A stretch of 64,000 nucleotides of DNA from Kribbella monticola (GTDB lineage: Bacteria; Actinomycetota; Actinomycetes; Propionibacteriales; Kribbellaceae). Position numbers and translations under genes: made by a program. Below, piece by piece: positions 9,115-16,755 of this stretch. Every line of letters starts with the position of its first letter. Position 1 is the first letter of the stretch. Where the stretch lies: NCBI RefSeq assembly GCF_003261635.1, contig NZ_QFXK01000002.1, positions 29,281 through 93,280 on the forward strand. Direction: 5' to 3'. Under the pieces are notes generated by a model. It ran no database searches and was not told the origin of the DNA. It saw only the letters and a program-made list of their open reading frames with translations.

Positions 9115-9811
9115 CCGCCAGGATCGGCAGCACCTTCTCCAGAGCGGCGACGGTCTGGCTCCGGTTGCCGCCCGCGTCGTGCATGAGGACGACGCTGCCC
9201 GAGTGGACGGTGGTCAGGATATTGGTGACGATCGCGTCGACGCCCGGCATCGTCCAGTCGAGCGAATCCACGTCCCAGAGCACCGGCTTCATCCCGGCCG
9301 CCTTGATCTCGGCCTTCACCTGGGCGTTCTCGGCGCCGTACGGCGGCCGGAAGCACTTCGACGCGGGCCCGCCGGTGATCTCGCGGTGCCGCTTGGCCGC
9401 GGAGATCTTGGTCAGCTGCGGATGCGAGTACGACTGGCTGCCGATCGCGTGGCCGGCGGCCAGGACGGCGTCGTGCAGCTCGGGATGCCGATCGGCCATC
9501 TGACCGAGTTCGAAGAACGTCGCCTTGGCGTCGTTGCGGGCGAGGATGTCCAGGATCTGCGGTGTCCAGGCCGGATCGGGTCCGTCGTCGAAGGTGAAGT
9601 ACACCACCTTGGCAGTCGCCGCGGGATGCGTGGCCGGCGTCGAGGGCGGCGTCGTCGGCTGCTGGGACGCGGCTGCGACGGCCTTGACCTGCGGCCGGGC
9701 GGCGGCCTCCGATTCGATCATGTTGGCGGCACCGATCGTGATGCCGACCGCGGCAGCGACCCCCACCACAGCCACCGTCCGTACGAAGACGCCGGCGTAC
9801 TTGCTGGACAT
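9080..9811 (-). CDS. Polysaccharide deacetylase (NodB domain), one metal ligand changed
   Basis: A 243-residue protein with an N-terminal signal or anchor helix (about residues 8-30), an Ala/Pro/Thr linker and a NodB domain. Carbohydrate esterase 4 motifs are visible: TFDDGPD (motif 1, catalytic base and metal Asp), RPPYG (motif 3), WDVDSLDW (motif 4) and VLMHD (motif 5). Motif 2 normally reads H-S/T-x-x-H-P, but here it is QSYSHP, so the first metal-binding His is Gln; I checked this in the nucleotides near 9435. It may still deacetylate cell-wall glycans with altered metal binding, or may be weak. I place the start at ATG 9811, preceded by GGGGGA, rather than the TTG at 9817. Confidence 0.82.
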   Translation of the reverse strand: MSSKYAGVFVRTVAVVGVAAAVGITIGAANMIESEAAARPQVKAVAAASQQPTTPPSTPATHPAATAKVVYFTFDDGPDPAWTPQILDILARNDAKATFFELGQMADRHPELHDAVLAAGHAIGSQSYSHPQLTKISAAKRHREITGGPASKCFRPPYGAENAQVKAEIKAAGMKPVLWDVDSLDWTMPGVDAIVTNILTTVHSGSVVLMHDAGGNRSQTVAALEKVLPILAAKGYTFAALDC

Positions 9812-9827
9812 GCCCAATCCCCCGTCA

Positions 9828-9846
9828 CTGACGAACCGTTCGTCAG
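9828..9846. promoter_or_regulatory. Palindromic operator candidate
   Basis: A perfect inverted repeat, CTGACGAA-CCG-TTCGTCAG, lies in the 138-base divergent region between the deacetylase and the sigma-factor gene, 17 bases upstream of the deacetylase ATG. Its size and symmetry suit a dimeric repressor such as a TetR-family protein; no such regulator is encoded nearby. Confidence 0.4.
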
Positions 9847-9949
9847 CCCTTGAGACGACGCCCGGCCCGATTTTGTTGGACCGGAGCTGAATCCCCTGGC
9901 CGTGTCACCCTGAGGGTCCGCCCGGCGCGTTCTGGGAGGTGAGGAAGGG

Positions 9950-10465
9950 ATGCCGATGACCAACGACGAGGATTTCGACGCGTTCGTGCGAGCGCGTTGG
10001 ACCACGACCGCACGGCTCGCCTACGCGCTCACCCTGGACCATCAGAAGGCGGAGGACCTGGCTCAGGAGTCCTTCACCAAGTTGTGGTTCCACTGGCGGA
10101 AGGTGCGCGGCGAGAGCCCCGAGGGGTATCTGAGGAAGATCGTGACCAGCACGTTCTTGTCCGGCGCCCGGCGGCGCTGGTCGGCGGAGCGGCCGACCGA
10201 GGTGCCACCGGACATCGCGATCGGGTCCAGGACCGGACAGGTGGACGACCGGCTGGCGCTGCACGCCGCGATGAGCCGGCTCAGTCCCCGTCAGCGGGCG
10301 GCGGTCTACCTGCGGTACGCCGAAGACCTGCCCGAACGGACCGTCGCGACCCTGCTCGGGTGCTCGGTCGGTTCGGTCAAACAGCACACGCGGAGAGGGC
10401 TGGAAGCGCTTCGCCTCGACACCACCGACCAGTTGGCCGATCTGGCCGGAAGGAACATCGCATGA
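9950..10465 (+). CDS. ECF RNA polymerase sigma factor, SigE-like
   Basis: A 171-residue extracytoplasmic-function sigma factor. Region 2 is visible as HQKAEDLAQESFTKLWFHW (residues 32-50) and region 4 as a helix-turn-helix around ERTVATLLGCSVGSVKQHTR (about 127-146); the connecting region 3 is missing, as expected for ECF type. It belongs with the SigE-like group common in actinobacteria. GAGGAAGGG sits immediately upstream of the ATG at 9950; the ATG at 9956 is an alternative. The stop overlaps the next gene as ATGA, the usual layout of an ECF sigma factor with its membrane-bound regulator. Confidence 0.9.
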   Translation: MPMTNDEDFDAFVRARWTTTARLAYALTLDHQKAEDLAQESFTKLWFHWRKVRGESPEGYLRKIVTSTFLSGARRRWSAERPTEVPPDIAIGSRTGQVDDRLALHAAMSRLSPRQRAAVYLRYAEDLPERTVATLLGCSVGSVKQHTRRGLEALRLDTTDQLADLAGRNIA

Positions 10466-11379
10466 CCGACAACCTGCAGACCAAGTTCGAAGTACTGACC
10501 GACGCACGTCCCGAGCCGCCGGACCCGGCCGCACCCATCCGGCTCCGGATCAAGAGCCGCCAGCGACGCCGCCGCGGTACAGCGGTGGTCCTGGTCACGG
10601 CTGCGGCTGTCGGCATCACGCTCGGCATCGGACCGGCGCTGCACGCCCTCCAGCCCGACGCCGCCGGCGGCATCGGGGTCGCCGGAGTCCCGACGCCATC
10701 ACCGACCGCTCCTTCGAGCTCCGACCCGAGTTCCTTCCCGAGCTCAGGCCCGAGTTCCTTCCCGAGCTCCGGCCCGAGTTCCTTCCCGAGCTCCGGCCCG
10801 AGTTCCGTCCCGACGCAGCCCGCGCACAACAAGGTGCTGCCGCCACCCTGGTCGGACAAGGAGTTCACCAAGGTGCCCGACTCGAATGCCTACCGCCCGG
10901 CGTACTTCGTGGCCCAGGGCCAGATCCCGACCGAGAACTGGGCGATGATCTCGACTCAGGACAGCTGCCTGGTGTCGATCGAAGGCAAGGCGAACAGCTT
11001 CGGCGGGCTCTACGACTGCTTCACCGACTGGACCAACGGCCGGAACGTGTCCTACCGGATCACGCCGGCCTACCAGAAGGAGAAGAACTCCTACAGGATC
11101 AACTACACGATGGTGATCGGCGCGACCTCGATCGAGGCACGCACGGTCCGGATCAAGGCCGGTGGCAAGACCTACGTCACCGACGCGGTCGGTACGCCCA
11201 CGAGCGACAGGATCCGCTTCTTCTCCGTCGTGATCCCCCAGCGTGACTTGAAGATCACCTCGATCACCCCACTCGATGCCGCCGGCCGACCGGCTCCGGC
11301 ACCGAGCAATCCTCCGACGGAGATCTGTATCAGCATTTCCTGCACCGCCACCTCCGGCGACACCCCGGTAGTGAAGTGA
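10462..11379 (+). CDS. Membrane-anchored protein, probable anti-sigma partner
   Basis: A 305-residue protein translated from an ATG that overlaps the sigma-factor stop. Residues 1-35 are cytoplasmic and basic (KSRQRRRRG), about 37-60 form one membrane helix, then comes a Ser/Pro/Gly linker containing three copies of an 8-residue unit, then an extracytoplasmic domain of about 190 residues with two Cys pairs (DSCLV/YDCF and EICISISC). The topology and coupling suggest it holds and releases the sigma factor in response to an outside signal. I see no ZAS zinc motif in the short N-terminus, so if it is an anti-sigma factor it is not the ZAS type; the outer domain is unrecognised. Confidence 0.65.
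   Translation: MTDNLQTKFEVLTDARPEPPDPAAPIRLRIKSRQRRRRGTAVVLVTAAAVGITLGIGPALHALQPDAAGGIGVAGVPTPSPTAPSSSDPSSFPSSGPSSFPSSGPSSFPSSGPSSVPTQPAHNKVLPPPWSDKEFTKVPDSNAYRPAYFVAQGQIPTENWAMISTQDSCLVSIEGKANSFGGLYDCFTDWTNGRNVSYRITPAYQKEKNSYRINYTMVIGATSIEARTVRIKAGGKTYVTDAVGTPTSDRIRFFSVVIPQRDLKITSITPLDAAGRPAPAPSNPPTEICISISCTATSGDTPVVK
10725..10811 (+). repeat. 24-bp in-frame tandem repeat, about 3.5 copies
   Basis: Units at 10725-10748, 10749-10772 and 10773-10796, plus a partial fourth, differ by single bases. Each encodes PSSFPSSG, forming a flexible spacer between the membrane helix and the outer domain of the anti-sigma candidate. Copy number can be expected to vary between strains. Confidence 0.9.
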
Positions 11380-11383
11380 CGAC

Positions 11384-11422
11384 AGCGCATCCCGTACTGC
11401 GAGCGCCCGTACGGGATGCGCT
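11384..11422 (+). terminator. Terminator-like hairpin
   Basis: A perfect 14-bp stem (11384-11397 with 11409-11422, left arm AGCGCATCCCGTAC) and an 11-base loop lie five bases after the stop of the anti-sigma candidate. There is no long T run, which is common for actinobacterial terminators. Confidence 0.75.
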
Positions 11423-11475
11423 GCATTTCATCCACAGGCAATCACCGGGCAACAACGCTCTGTCAGCCTGGTGGC

Positions 11476-12336
11476 ATGGAACAACTCCGGAGATCTGTCA
11501 CCGCCGGGATGGCGTGTGATGTCTGCGGACGGTTGCCCCATCCGCACCGTCTGCGCCTGACGTTGGCAAAGCTCGCGGCGATTCTGCCGGTCGAGTTCGC
11601 ATTGCACGCGGCTGTGCTCGCACTGCATCCGCCCTACCTGCTCACCGTCGCCCTGCTGGCGGTGACCACGACCGCCCTGGTGATCTGGATCGTCGAACCG
11701 TCCGCGATGCGTCTGCTTCGGCGCTGGCTGCACGCCCCCGGTCACCACCTCCGTAGCCGCACCAGAGAAGTACTCACGCAGGCACCGTCGTTGTGGCGAA
11801 TCCGGGTGACGCTCGACGACCGGGCCGGCGAACTCGAGCGGCTCACGCGCCGGCTGGCCGACCTGGACGCCAACATTCTCGGACTGCACGTTCATCCGAT
11901 CGACGCCGGCGTCCGGGACGAACTGGTCGTGTCGACGCCAGAGGTGGTCGGTGCCGAGGAACTGCTGGCCGGGATCGAATCCGCCGGTGGGCGCGACGTC
12001 CATGTCTGGCCGACGACAGCGCTGGCCTTGGTCGACGGCCAGACCGAGGCACTGAACCTCGCCGCTCGGGTCGTCGCCGATCCCGCTGAACTGTCCCACG
12101 CGGTAGCCGAACTTCTCGGCGCGCGTCTCGTCACCGATCAACTGGCAGTCGCCAGGGGCCTGCTACCGCAGGACGGGACGATGCTGAAGATCCCGTCGCC
12201 GTGGAGCGGGCTCTTCGTCTTCACCCGCCCCGGCGAGCCCTTCACCCCGGCCGAATCAGCCCGCGCCCACCGGCTCGCCCAGGTCGCCGAACTCGCCCGC
12301 AACCTCGAAGAGGAGCAGCTAGCGGCGGGCCAGTAG
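11476..12336 (+). CDS. Membrane protein with Cys-x2-Cys head and ACT-like domain
   Basis: A 287-residue protein. After a short N-terminus with CDVCGRLPHPHR (a possible metal or redox site near residues 14-25) come two hydrophobic segments at roughly 35-80, then an ACT-like domain beginning WRIRVTLDDRAGELERL near residue 105 (ACT domains bind small ligands, mostly amino acids). A second regulatory region follows to about residue 270. No enzyme domain is present, so it may be a membrane-tethered amino-acid sensor. I use ATG 11476, preceded by GGTGG, rather than the open extension to 11416. Its 3' end overlaps the convergent membrane gene by 18 bases. Confidence 0.6.
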   Translation: MEQLRRSVTAGMACDVCGRLPHPHRLRLTLAKLAAILPVEFALHAAVLALHPPYLLTVALLAVTTTALVIWIVEPSAMRLLRRWLHAPGHHLRSRTREVLTQAPSLWRIRVTLDDRAGELERLTRRLADLDANILGLHVHPIDAGVRDELVVSTPEVVGAEELLAGIESAGGRDVHVWPTTALALVDGQTEALNLAARVVADPAELSHAVAELLGARLVTDQLAVARGLLPQDGTMLKIPSPWSGLFVFTRPGEPFTPAESARAHRLAQVAELARNLEEEQLAAGQ

Positions 12337-13173
12337 GCGGCGCTTGGGTTCGGTTCGGTCGATCCAGTCCAGGTCGTCGGACAGGACCGCGTCGTTGCCG
12401 CGTTCGTCGTACGGCGGGGGTGGTGGCGGAGGCGGCGGGAGGGCGCGGATCTTGAGCGCGACCATCGGGATCGCGAGCAGGAACGCGAGTGCCAGCCAGG
12501 GCCAGTAGTCGTGCAGTAACGGGGCGAACGCCTTGAAGAAGGCGTCCGTCGCCGCGTTCGCCACGTCGTCGGTCGGGCGGCCGCTGGACCCGACGATGGT
12601 CTTGATCCCGTCCACGACGGCGAACGACGTCACGTAGGTCGCTGCCAACGGCAACCATGCGTACGCCGAGGGCCAGCCTCGCCGCCAGCACGCGACGTAC
12701 AGGAGACCCGCGAGCCCGGCCGCGACGAGCAGACCGTTCAGCTGCCAGAGCCAGTGCCAGTCGGCGAGCTTGGCGGCGGGGCGGAGTGCATACCAGGCGA
12801 CCGGCAGAGCCAAGGCGAACGCCGCGACCACTGAGCTTCGGGTGCCCAAGGCACCGAAGAACCCTCCGACGGCACTTGCCACCAGCAACGAGATCAGCAG
12901 ATCCCTGCTGTGGAACGAGTTCCCACTCAGCCACCAGGTGCCCGCGGCGACCACCAGCACCAGCGGTACGGCGATGCGCAGCCGCTGGACCAGCAGACCG
13001 GCCAGCACTCCCCCGGCGTAGCCGCCGAGCAGCAGGACATCTACACGCGGCAGCACGAAGGTGGTCGCGCCTTCGGGCAGCCCCGCCAGGTAGGTGGGGC
13101 CGAAACCGGCCACGAACCACGCGACGACGGCCGCCGGTACAGACCACAAGTAGCGCACGGAACCTCGATCCAC
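12319..13173 (-). CDS. Polytopic membrane protein with Pro-rich cytoplasmic tail
   Basis: A 284-residue integral membrane protein with seven or so hydrophobic segments (for example VPAAVVAWFVAGFG, VLLLGGYAGGVLAGLL, LVVAAGLAGLLYVAC, WLALAFLLAIPMVAL), then an unbroken run of nine prolines after RAL near residue 247 and a charged tail ending DRTEPKRRLLARR. No family recognised. It lies 25 bases downstream of the CphA-like Mur ligase on the same strand, so the two are probably co-expressed, and it may anchor or transport the ligase's product. GTG 13173 and GTG 13158 are both possible starts; the second has GAGG five bases upstream, while the first overlaps a hairpin. Confidence 0.7.
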   Translation of the reverse strand: MDRGSVRYLWSVPAAVVAWFVAGFGPTYLAGLPEGATTFVLPRVDVLLLGGYAGGVLAGLLVQRLRIAVPLVLVVAAGTWWLSGNSFHSRDLLISLLVASAVGGFFGALGTRSSVVAAFALALPVAWYALRPAAKLADWHWLWQLNGLLVAAGLAGLLYVACWRRGWPSAYAWLPLAATYVTSFAVVDGIKTIVGSSGRPTDDVANAATDAFFKAFAPLLHDYWPWLALAFLLAIPMVALKIRALPPPPPPPPPYDERGNDAVLSDDLDWIDRTEPKRRLLARR

Positions 13174-13199
13174 CCCTCGGGGCGGAAAGCCTGAGGGGT
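13172..13199 (-). promoter_or_regulatory. Intercistronic hairpin over a start region
   Basis: On the minus strand the arms ACCCCTC and GAGGGGT (7 bp, extendable) span the gap between the Mur-ligase stop and the membrane-protein start. The right arm contains the GAGG and part of the GTG at 13173. A ribosome finishing the upstream gene would open it, so it could enforce translational coupling. Confidence 0.35.
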
Positions 13200-14884
13200 C
13201 AGTGCTGGGCTCGTTCGACCTTGCTCTTCAAGGTCTCCGGGTTATCGACGGTAGCCCCCTGCGACCGCAACCAGGCGTCAAGACTCGCCCGATCCTGCAG
13301 TGACATGATCGCGACCACGTCGCCGGCCTTCGCCTCGGCCACCAGCGCCTGGGCAGCCTCGAGCTCGGTCGGGTACGCCGGTACGTCGTCGACGCCGACC
13401 GAACTGGTGCCTTCGCGGAAGACGGCCTCCAGTTCCTCCGGCGGCCGGCCGCGCAGGTAGTCGCCCTTGTGCCCGATCACCACCCGGTCGGCACCGCGGG
13501 CCCCGATCGCGCCCATCGCCGAGACCATGTCGTCGGCCCGGTCGCCCGGCGAACCGAGCGCGAGCAGCAACCGGCTGCCCGGTTCCCGGACGCCGTTCAT
13601 GATCTCGAGCAGCGCTTCCAGGCCGGCCTCGTTGTGGGCCAGGTCGATGACGACGGTGAAGTCGCGCACGGAGTACATGTTCATCCGGCCGGGGTTGTTC
13701 TCGCCCGGCGTGAATGTGCTCAGGCCGTCGATCACCGCTGCCCGCGGCAACCCGAGACCGAGTGCCGCCGAGGCCGCCGCAAGGGCGTTCTCGACGTTGT
13801 AGTGGGACAGCCCGGACAGCGTCATCGGCACGTCCACGACCTTGAGCAACGGCTCGGCGTCGCGCGAGTTGTCGAGGACGGTGATGAACCCGTCGAGCAC
13901 GGTGGTCGCCCGGCCGCCCTCGTCCAGGACGGTACGGATCGACGGCGAGTCGGGGTCGCGCGAGAACACCCAGCACTTGGCCGGCGAGCCGAGCCGCATC
14001 GCGAACGTCCGCGGGTCGTCGCCGTTCACCACACACCAGCCGCGCGGCCGGGTGATCTTGGTGATGACCGCCTTCACCTCGGCGAGCTGGTCGACGGTGT
14101 CGATACCGCCGAGGCCGAGGTGGTCGGCGGTGACGTTGGTGACCACTGAGACGTCGTTGTGCGCGACGCCGACACCGCGACGGAGGATCCCGCCACGAGC
14201 GGTCTCGGTGACTGCGAGCTGGACACCCGGCTGGGACAGCACCTGACCGGCACCGCTCGGCCCGGAGAAATCGCCGTACTTGACCAGCTCGCCGTCGAAG
14301 TACACGCCGTCCGTGCTCGACCAGCCGACGTGCAGCCCGGCGGCCCGGCCGATGTGCGCGATCATCCGTGAGGTCGTGGTCTTGCCGTTGGTGCCGGTGA
14401 CCGCGACCACCGGGATCTTCGGCCGCAACGTCGGCGGCGGGTTGCCGGCCGGCTCGTTGCGGACCCGTTCACCGACGGTGGCGATCAGCTCGGGCAGCTC
14501 CTCGGCACCGAACGCGTCCACGACATCCACGATCGCCTGACCCAGTGCCCGCGCGCGGCCTTCGTGCGCCCAGGGGAAGGCCACGACCAGCCGGTGCACA
14601 TCCGACTCGGATCGCACCCGGACGCCGATCCGCCCGATCCCGGCCTCGCGGGCGATCCGCCGGACGATGTGCCCGACGACGCGGACCGCGAACCGCTGCC
14701 GGAAACCGGAGCCGATCCGGCCCGGCCGGGTGGCCCCGAGTCCGAGTGCCGACGCGTACGCCTTGGCCGCCGGAGCCGGCGCGTCGATCAGTGCGGTCAG
14801 GTCGAGCGTGAGCTTGACCGCCGCCCGGCTGAAGTAGAGGTTGGCCCCGTCCAGAACGCGGAGCTCGACCAGAGAACCGGACAC
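13199..14884 (-). CDS. CphA-like Mur ligase lacking the ATP-grasp domain
   Basis: A 561-residue protein that resembles the window's own CphA at both ends but has no ATP-grasp domain. Its start ELRVLDGANLYFSRAAVKL matches the CphA N-terminal domain (TRVYRGPNIWSYDPAIHLV). Its Mur-ligase part has TGTNGKTTTSRMI near residue 172, ETARGGILRRG, TADHLGLGGIDT and DLAHNEAGLE, all with direct CphA counterparts. Mur ligases join an amino acid or peptide to a carboxylate using ATP through an acyl phosphate. Without the ATP-grasp half it cannot extend an aspartate backbone as CphA does, so the substrate is unknown. The GTG start is five bases after the fabI stop, and a membrane-protein gene follows. Confidence 0.85.
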   Translation of the reverse strand: MSGSLVELRVLDGANLYFSRAAVKLTLDLTALIDAPAPAAKAYASALGLGATRPGRIGSGFRQRFAVRVVGHIVRRIAREAGIGRIGVRVRSESDVHRLVVAFPWAHEGRARALGQAIVDVVDAFGAEELPELIATVGERVRNEPAGNPPPTLRPKIPVVAVTGTNGKTTTSRMIAHIGRAAGLHVGWSSTDGVYFDGELVKYGDFSGPSGAGQVLSQPGVQLAVTETARGGILRRGVGVAHNDVSVVTNVTADHLGLGGIDTVDQLAEVKAVITKITRPRGWCVVNGDDPRTFAMRLGSPAKCWVFSRDPDSPSIRTVLDEGGRATTVLDGFITVLDNSRDAEPLLKVVDVPMTLSGLSHYNVENALAAASAALGLGLPRAAVIDGLSTFTPGENNPGRMNMYSVRDFTVVIDLAHNEAGLEALLEIMNGVREPGSRLLLALGSPGDRADDMVSAMGAIGARGADRVVIGHKGDYLRGRPPEELEAVFREGTSSVGVDDVPAYPTELEAAQALVAEAKAGDVVAIMSLQDRASLDAWLRSQGATVDNPETLKSKVERAQH

Positions 14885-14889
14885 GTGTA

Positions 14890-15666
14890 TCAGGCACCCA
14901 TCGCGTGGTAGCCGCCGTCGACGTGGATGATCTCGCCGGTGGTGGAGGGGAAGAAGTCACTGAGCAGGCCGACGATCGTCTTGCCGGTCGGCTCCAGGTC
15001 GGACGGGTCCCAGCCCAGCGGGGCCCGGTCCAGCCACGGCTCCTCGAACTTCTCGAAGCCTGGGATCGCCTTCGCGGCCAGCGTCTTCAGCGGACCGGCC
15101 GACACCAGGTTGCAGCGGATGCCCTGGGCACCGAGATCGCGGGCCAGGTAGCGCGAGGTCGACTCCAGCGCAGCCTTCGCCACGCCCATCCAGTCGTACC
15201 CCGGCCAGGCCACGGTCGCGTCGAAGGTCAGCCCGACGACGCTGCTCCCCCGGCTCATCAAGGGCGCACACGCAACCGCCAACGCCTTCAACGAGTACGC
15301 CGAGACGTGCACCGCGCGCGACACGTCGTCCCACGGACCCTCGAGGAACTTGCCGCCGAGGATCGTCTCGGGGTTGCCGTAGGCAATGGAGTGCACGACG
15401 CCGTCCAGGCCGTCGACGTGCTCGCGGACCGCGTCGGGCAGCGCGGCCAGGTGGTCCGCATCGGTGACGTCCAGTTCGAGCACGGGCGGCTCGACCGGCA
15501 ACCGCTTCGCGATCCGCTTGGTGATGCTCAGCGCACGGCCGAAGTTCGAGATCAGCACGGTGGCGCCTTGTTCCTGCGCCACCTTGGCCGTGGCGAAGCC
15601 GATCGAGGAGTCGAGGGTGACTCCGGCGACCAGGATCCGCTTGCCGTCGAGGATGCCCACCGGCAT
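14890..15666 (-). CDS. fabI: Enoyl-[acyl-carrier-protein] reductase (NADH)
   Basis: A 258-residue short-chain reductase of the FabI/InhA type that reduces the enoyl-ACP double bond in the last step of each fatty-acid elongation cycle. The NAD-binding strand is the divergent form seen in FabI (AGVTLDSSIGF near residue 14). The catalytic Tyr and Lys are spaced as Y-x6-K in GYDWMGVAKAALES (about residues 157-164), which is characteristic of enoyl reductases rather than FabG. The substrate-binding loop and HVDGGYHAMGA end also fit. It lies 23 bases after fabG, reproducing the mabA-inhA layout of actinobacteria, and runs directly into the CphA-like Mur-ligase gene. Confidence 0.93.
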   Translation of the reverse strand: MPVGILDGKRILVAGVTLDSSIGFATAKVAQEQGATVLISNFGRALSITKRIAKRLPVEPPVLELDVTDADHLAALPDAVREHVDGLDGVVHSIAYGNPETILGGKFLEGPWDDVSRAVHVSAYSLKALAVACAPLMSRGSSVVGLTFDATVAWPGYDWMGVAKAALESTSRYLARDLGAQGIRCNLVSAGPLKTLAAKAIPGFEKFEEPWLDRAPLGWDPSDLEPTGKTIVGLLSDFFPSTTGEIIHVDGGYHAMGA

Positions 15667-15689
15667 GCCCTTTCTAGAGTTTGTGGAGG

Positions 15690-16394
15690 TTAGTGGCCCA
15701 TGCCGATGCCGCCGTCGACCGGGATCACCGCGCCGGTGATGTAGCCGGCCTCGTCGGACGACAGCCAGCGGACCGCATTGGCGATCTCCTCGGTCAGCCC
15801 GAACCGGCCGAGCGGGATCTGGCTCAGGTACTGCTTCTGGGTCTCTTCGGGCAGTACGGCGGTCATGTCGGTCTCGACGAAACCGGGCGCGACCACGTTG
15901 GTGGTGATCCCGCGGCTGCCGAGCTCACGCGCCATCGAGCGCGCCATCCCGATCAGGCCGGACTTGCTGGCCGCGTAGTTCACCTGGCCGGGCGAGCCGA
16001 GCAGCCCGACCACCGAGGAGATGAACACGATCCGGCCGCGGCGCAAGCGCAGCATCCCCTTGGCCGCCCGCTTGGCGACCCGGAACGAGCCGGTGAGGTT
16101 GGTCGAGATGACCGAGTCCCAGTCGTCGTCGGTCATTCGCAGCAGCAGCGTGTCGCGGGTGATGCCGGCGTTCGCGACGAGTACCTCGACCGGGCCGTGC
16201 TCGGCCTGGATCGTCTCGAACAGCGCCTCGACCTGCTCGGCGTCGGTGATGTCGCACTTGACCGCGAGGAAACCGTCCGGCGGCGGACTGCTGTTGTAGG
16301 TCACGGCGACCTGGTCGCCCGCCTCCTTGAAGGCGGTCGCGATGGCCAGTCCGATGCCCCGGTTGCCACCGGTGACCAGTACCGATCTCGACAC
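15690..16394 (-). CDS. fabG: 3-oxoacyl-[acyl-carrier-protein] reductase
   Basis: A 234-residue classical short-chain dehydrogenase that reduces 3-oxoacyl-ACP with NADPH. Visible motifs are TGGNRGIG (cofactor binding, residues 8-15), NAGI near residue 75, SSVVGLLGSPGQVNYAASK (catalytic Ser, Tyr and Lys) and the C-terminal PVDGGIGMGH. It is the first of the fabG-fabI pair of a type II fatty-acid synthase. Dodecin is encoded 75 bases upstream on the same strand. A hydrolase or carrier-protein gene of the pathway is not in this window. Confidence 0.93.
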   Translation of the reverse strand: MSRSVLVTGGNRGIGLAIATAFKEAGDQVAVTYNSSPPPDGFLAVKCDITDAEQVEALFETIQAEHGPVEVLVANAGITRDTLLLRMTDDDWDSVISTNLTGSFRVAKRAAKGMLRLRRGRIVFISSVVGLLGSPGQVNYAASKSGLIGMARSMARELGSRGITTNVVAPGFVETDMTAVLPEETQKQYLSQIPLGRFGLTEEIANAVRWLSSDEAGYITGAVIPVDGGIGMGH

Positions 16395-16468
16395 GTCTGA
16401 CGTCTCCTCACTCAGCTGAACGGCGTACTGCCGGACGAACGGTATCGCAGCCGTTCGCCGTACGACGG

Positions 16469-16681
16469 TCAGGCGTCCTCGAGGCGGAAGCCGACCTTCA
16501 GGCCGACCTGGTAGTGGTCGATCGCGTTGTCGACGATGTGGCCGCGGATCTGGGTCACCTCGAACCAGTCCAGGTGCCGCAGGGTCTCGCCGGCGCGGCT
16601 GATCGCGTTGGTGATCGCGGCGTCGATGCCTTCTTTGGACGTGCCGACGATCTCGGTCACGCGGTAGGTCCGATCGGTCAT
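16469..16681 (-). CDS. Dodecin flavoprotein
   Basis: A 70-residue protein that matches dodecin over its full length: VTEIVGTSKEGIDAAITNA at the start, the helix ISRAGETLRHLDWFEV and the strand VGLKVGFRLED at the end. Dodecins form hollow 12-subunit shells that bind pairs of flavins (and CoA) in the cytoplasm and act as flavin stores. The central W in LDWFEV is the flavin-stacking residue. It is transcribed toward fabG and divergent from the DUF3099 gene, with 74 bases between their starts. Confidence 0.9.
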   Translation of the reverse strand: MTDRTYRVTEIVGTSKEGIDAAITNAISRAGETLRHLDWFEVTQIRGHIVDNAIDHYQVGLKVGFRLEDA

Positions 16682-16755
16682 CTCAGTTCCCCTTCGCCGG
16701 GGTACGCATAGGTTCTTCGAGCCCGGCGTACCGTTGGTCCTGGTGAGGAGAATAG

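Noticed and set aside
10725..10811. CRISPR-like or regulatory repeats in the 24-base tandem units.
   Set aside because: The repeats are in frame, directly adjacent without spacers, and encode a Ser/Pro linker.
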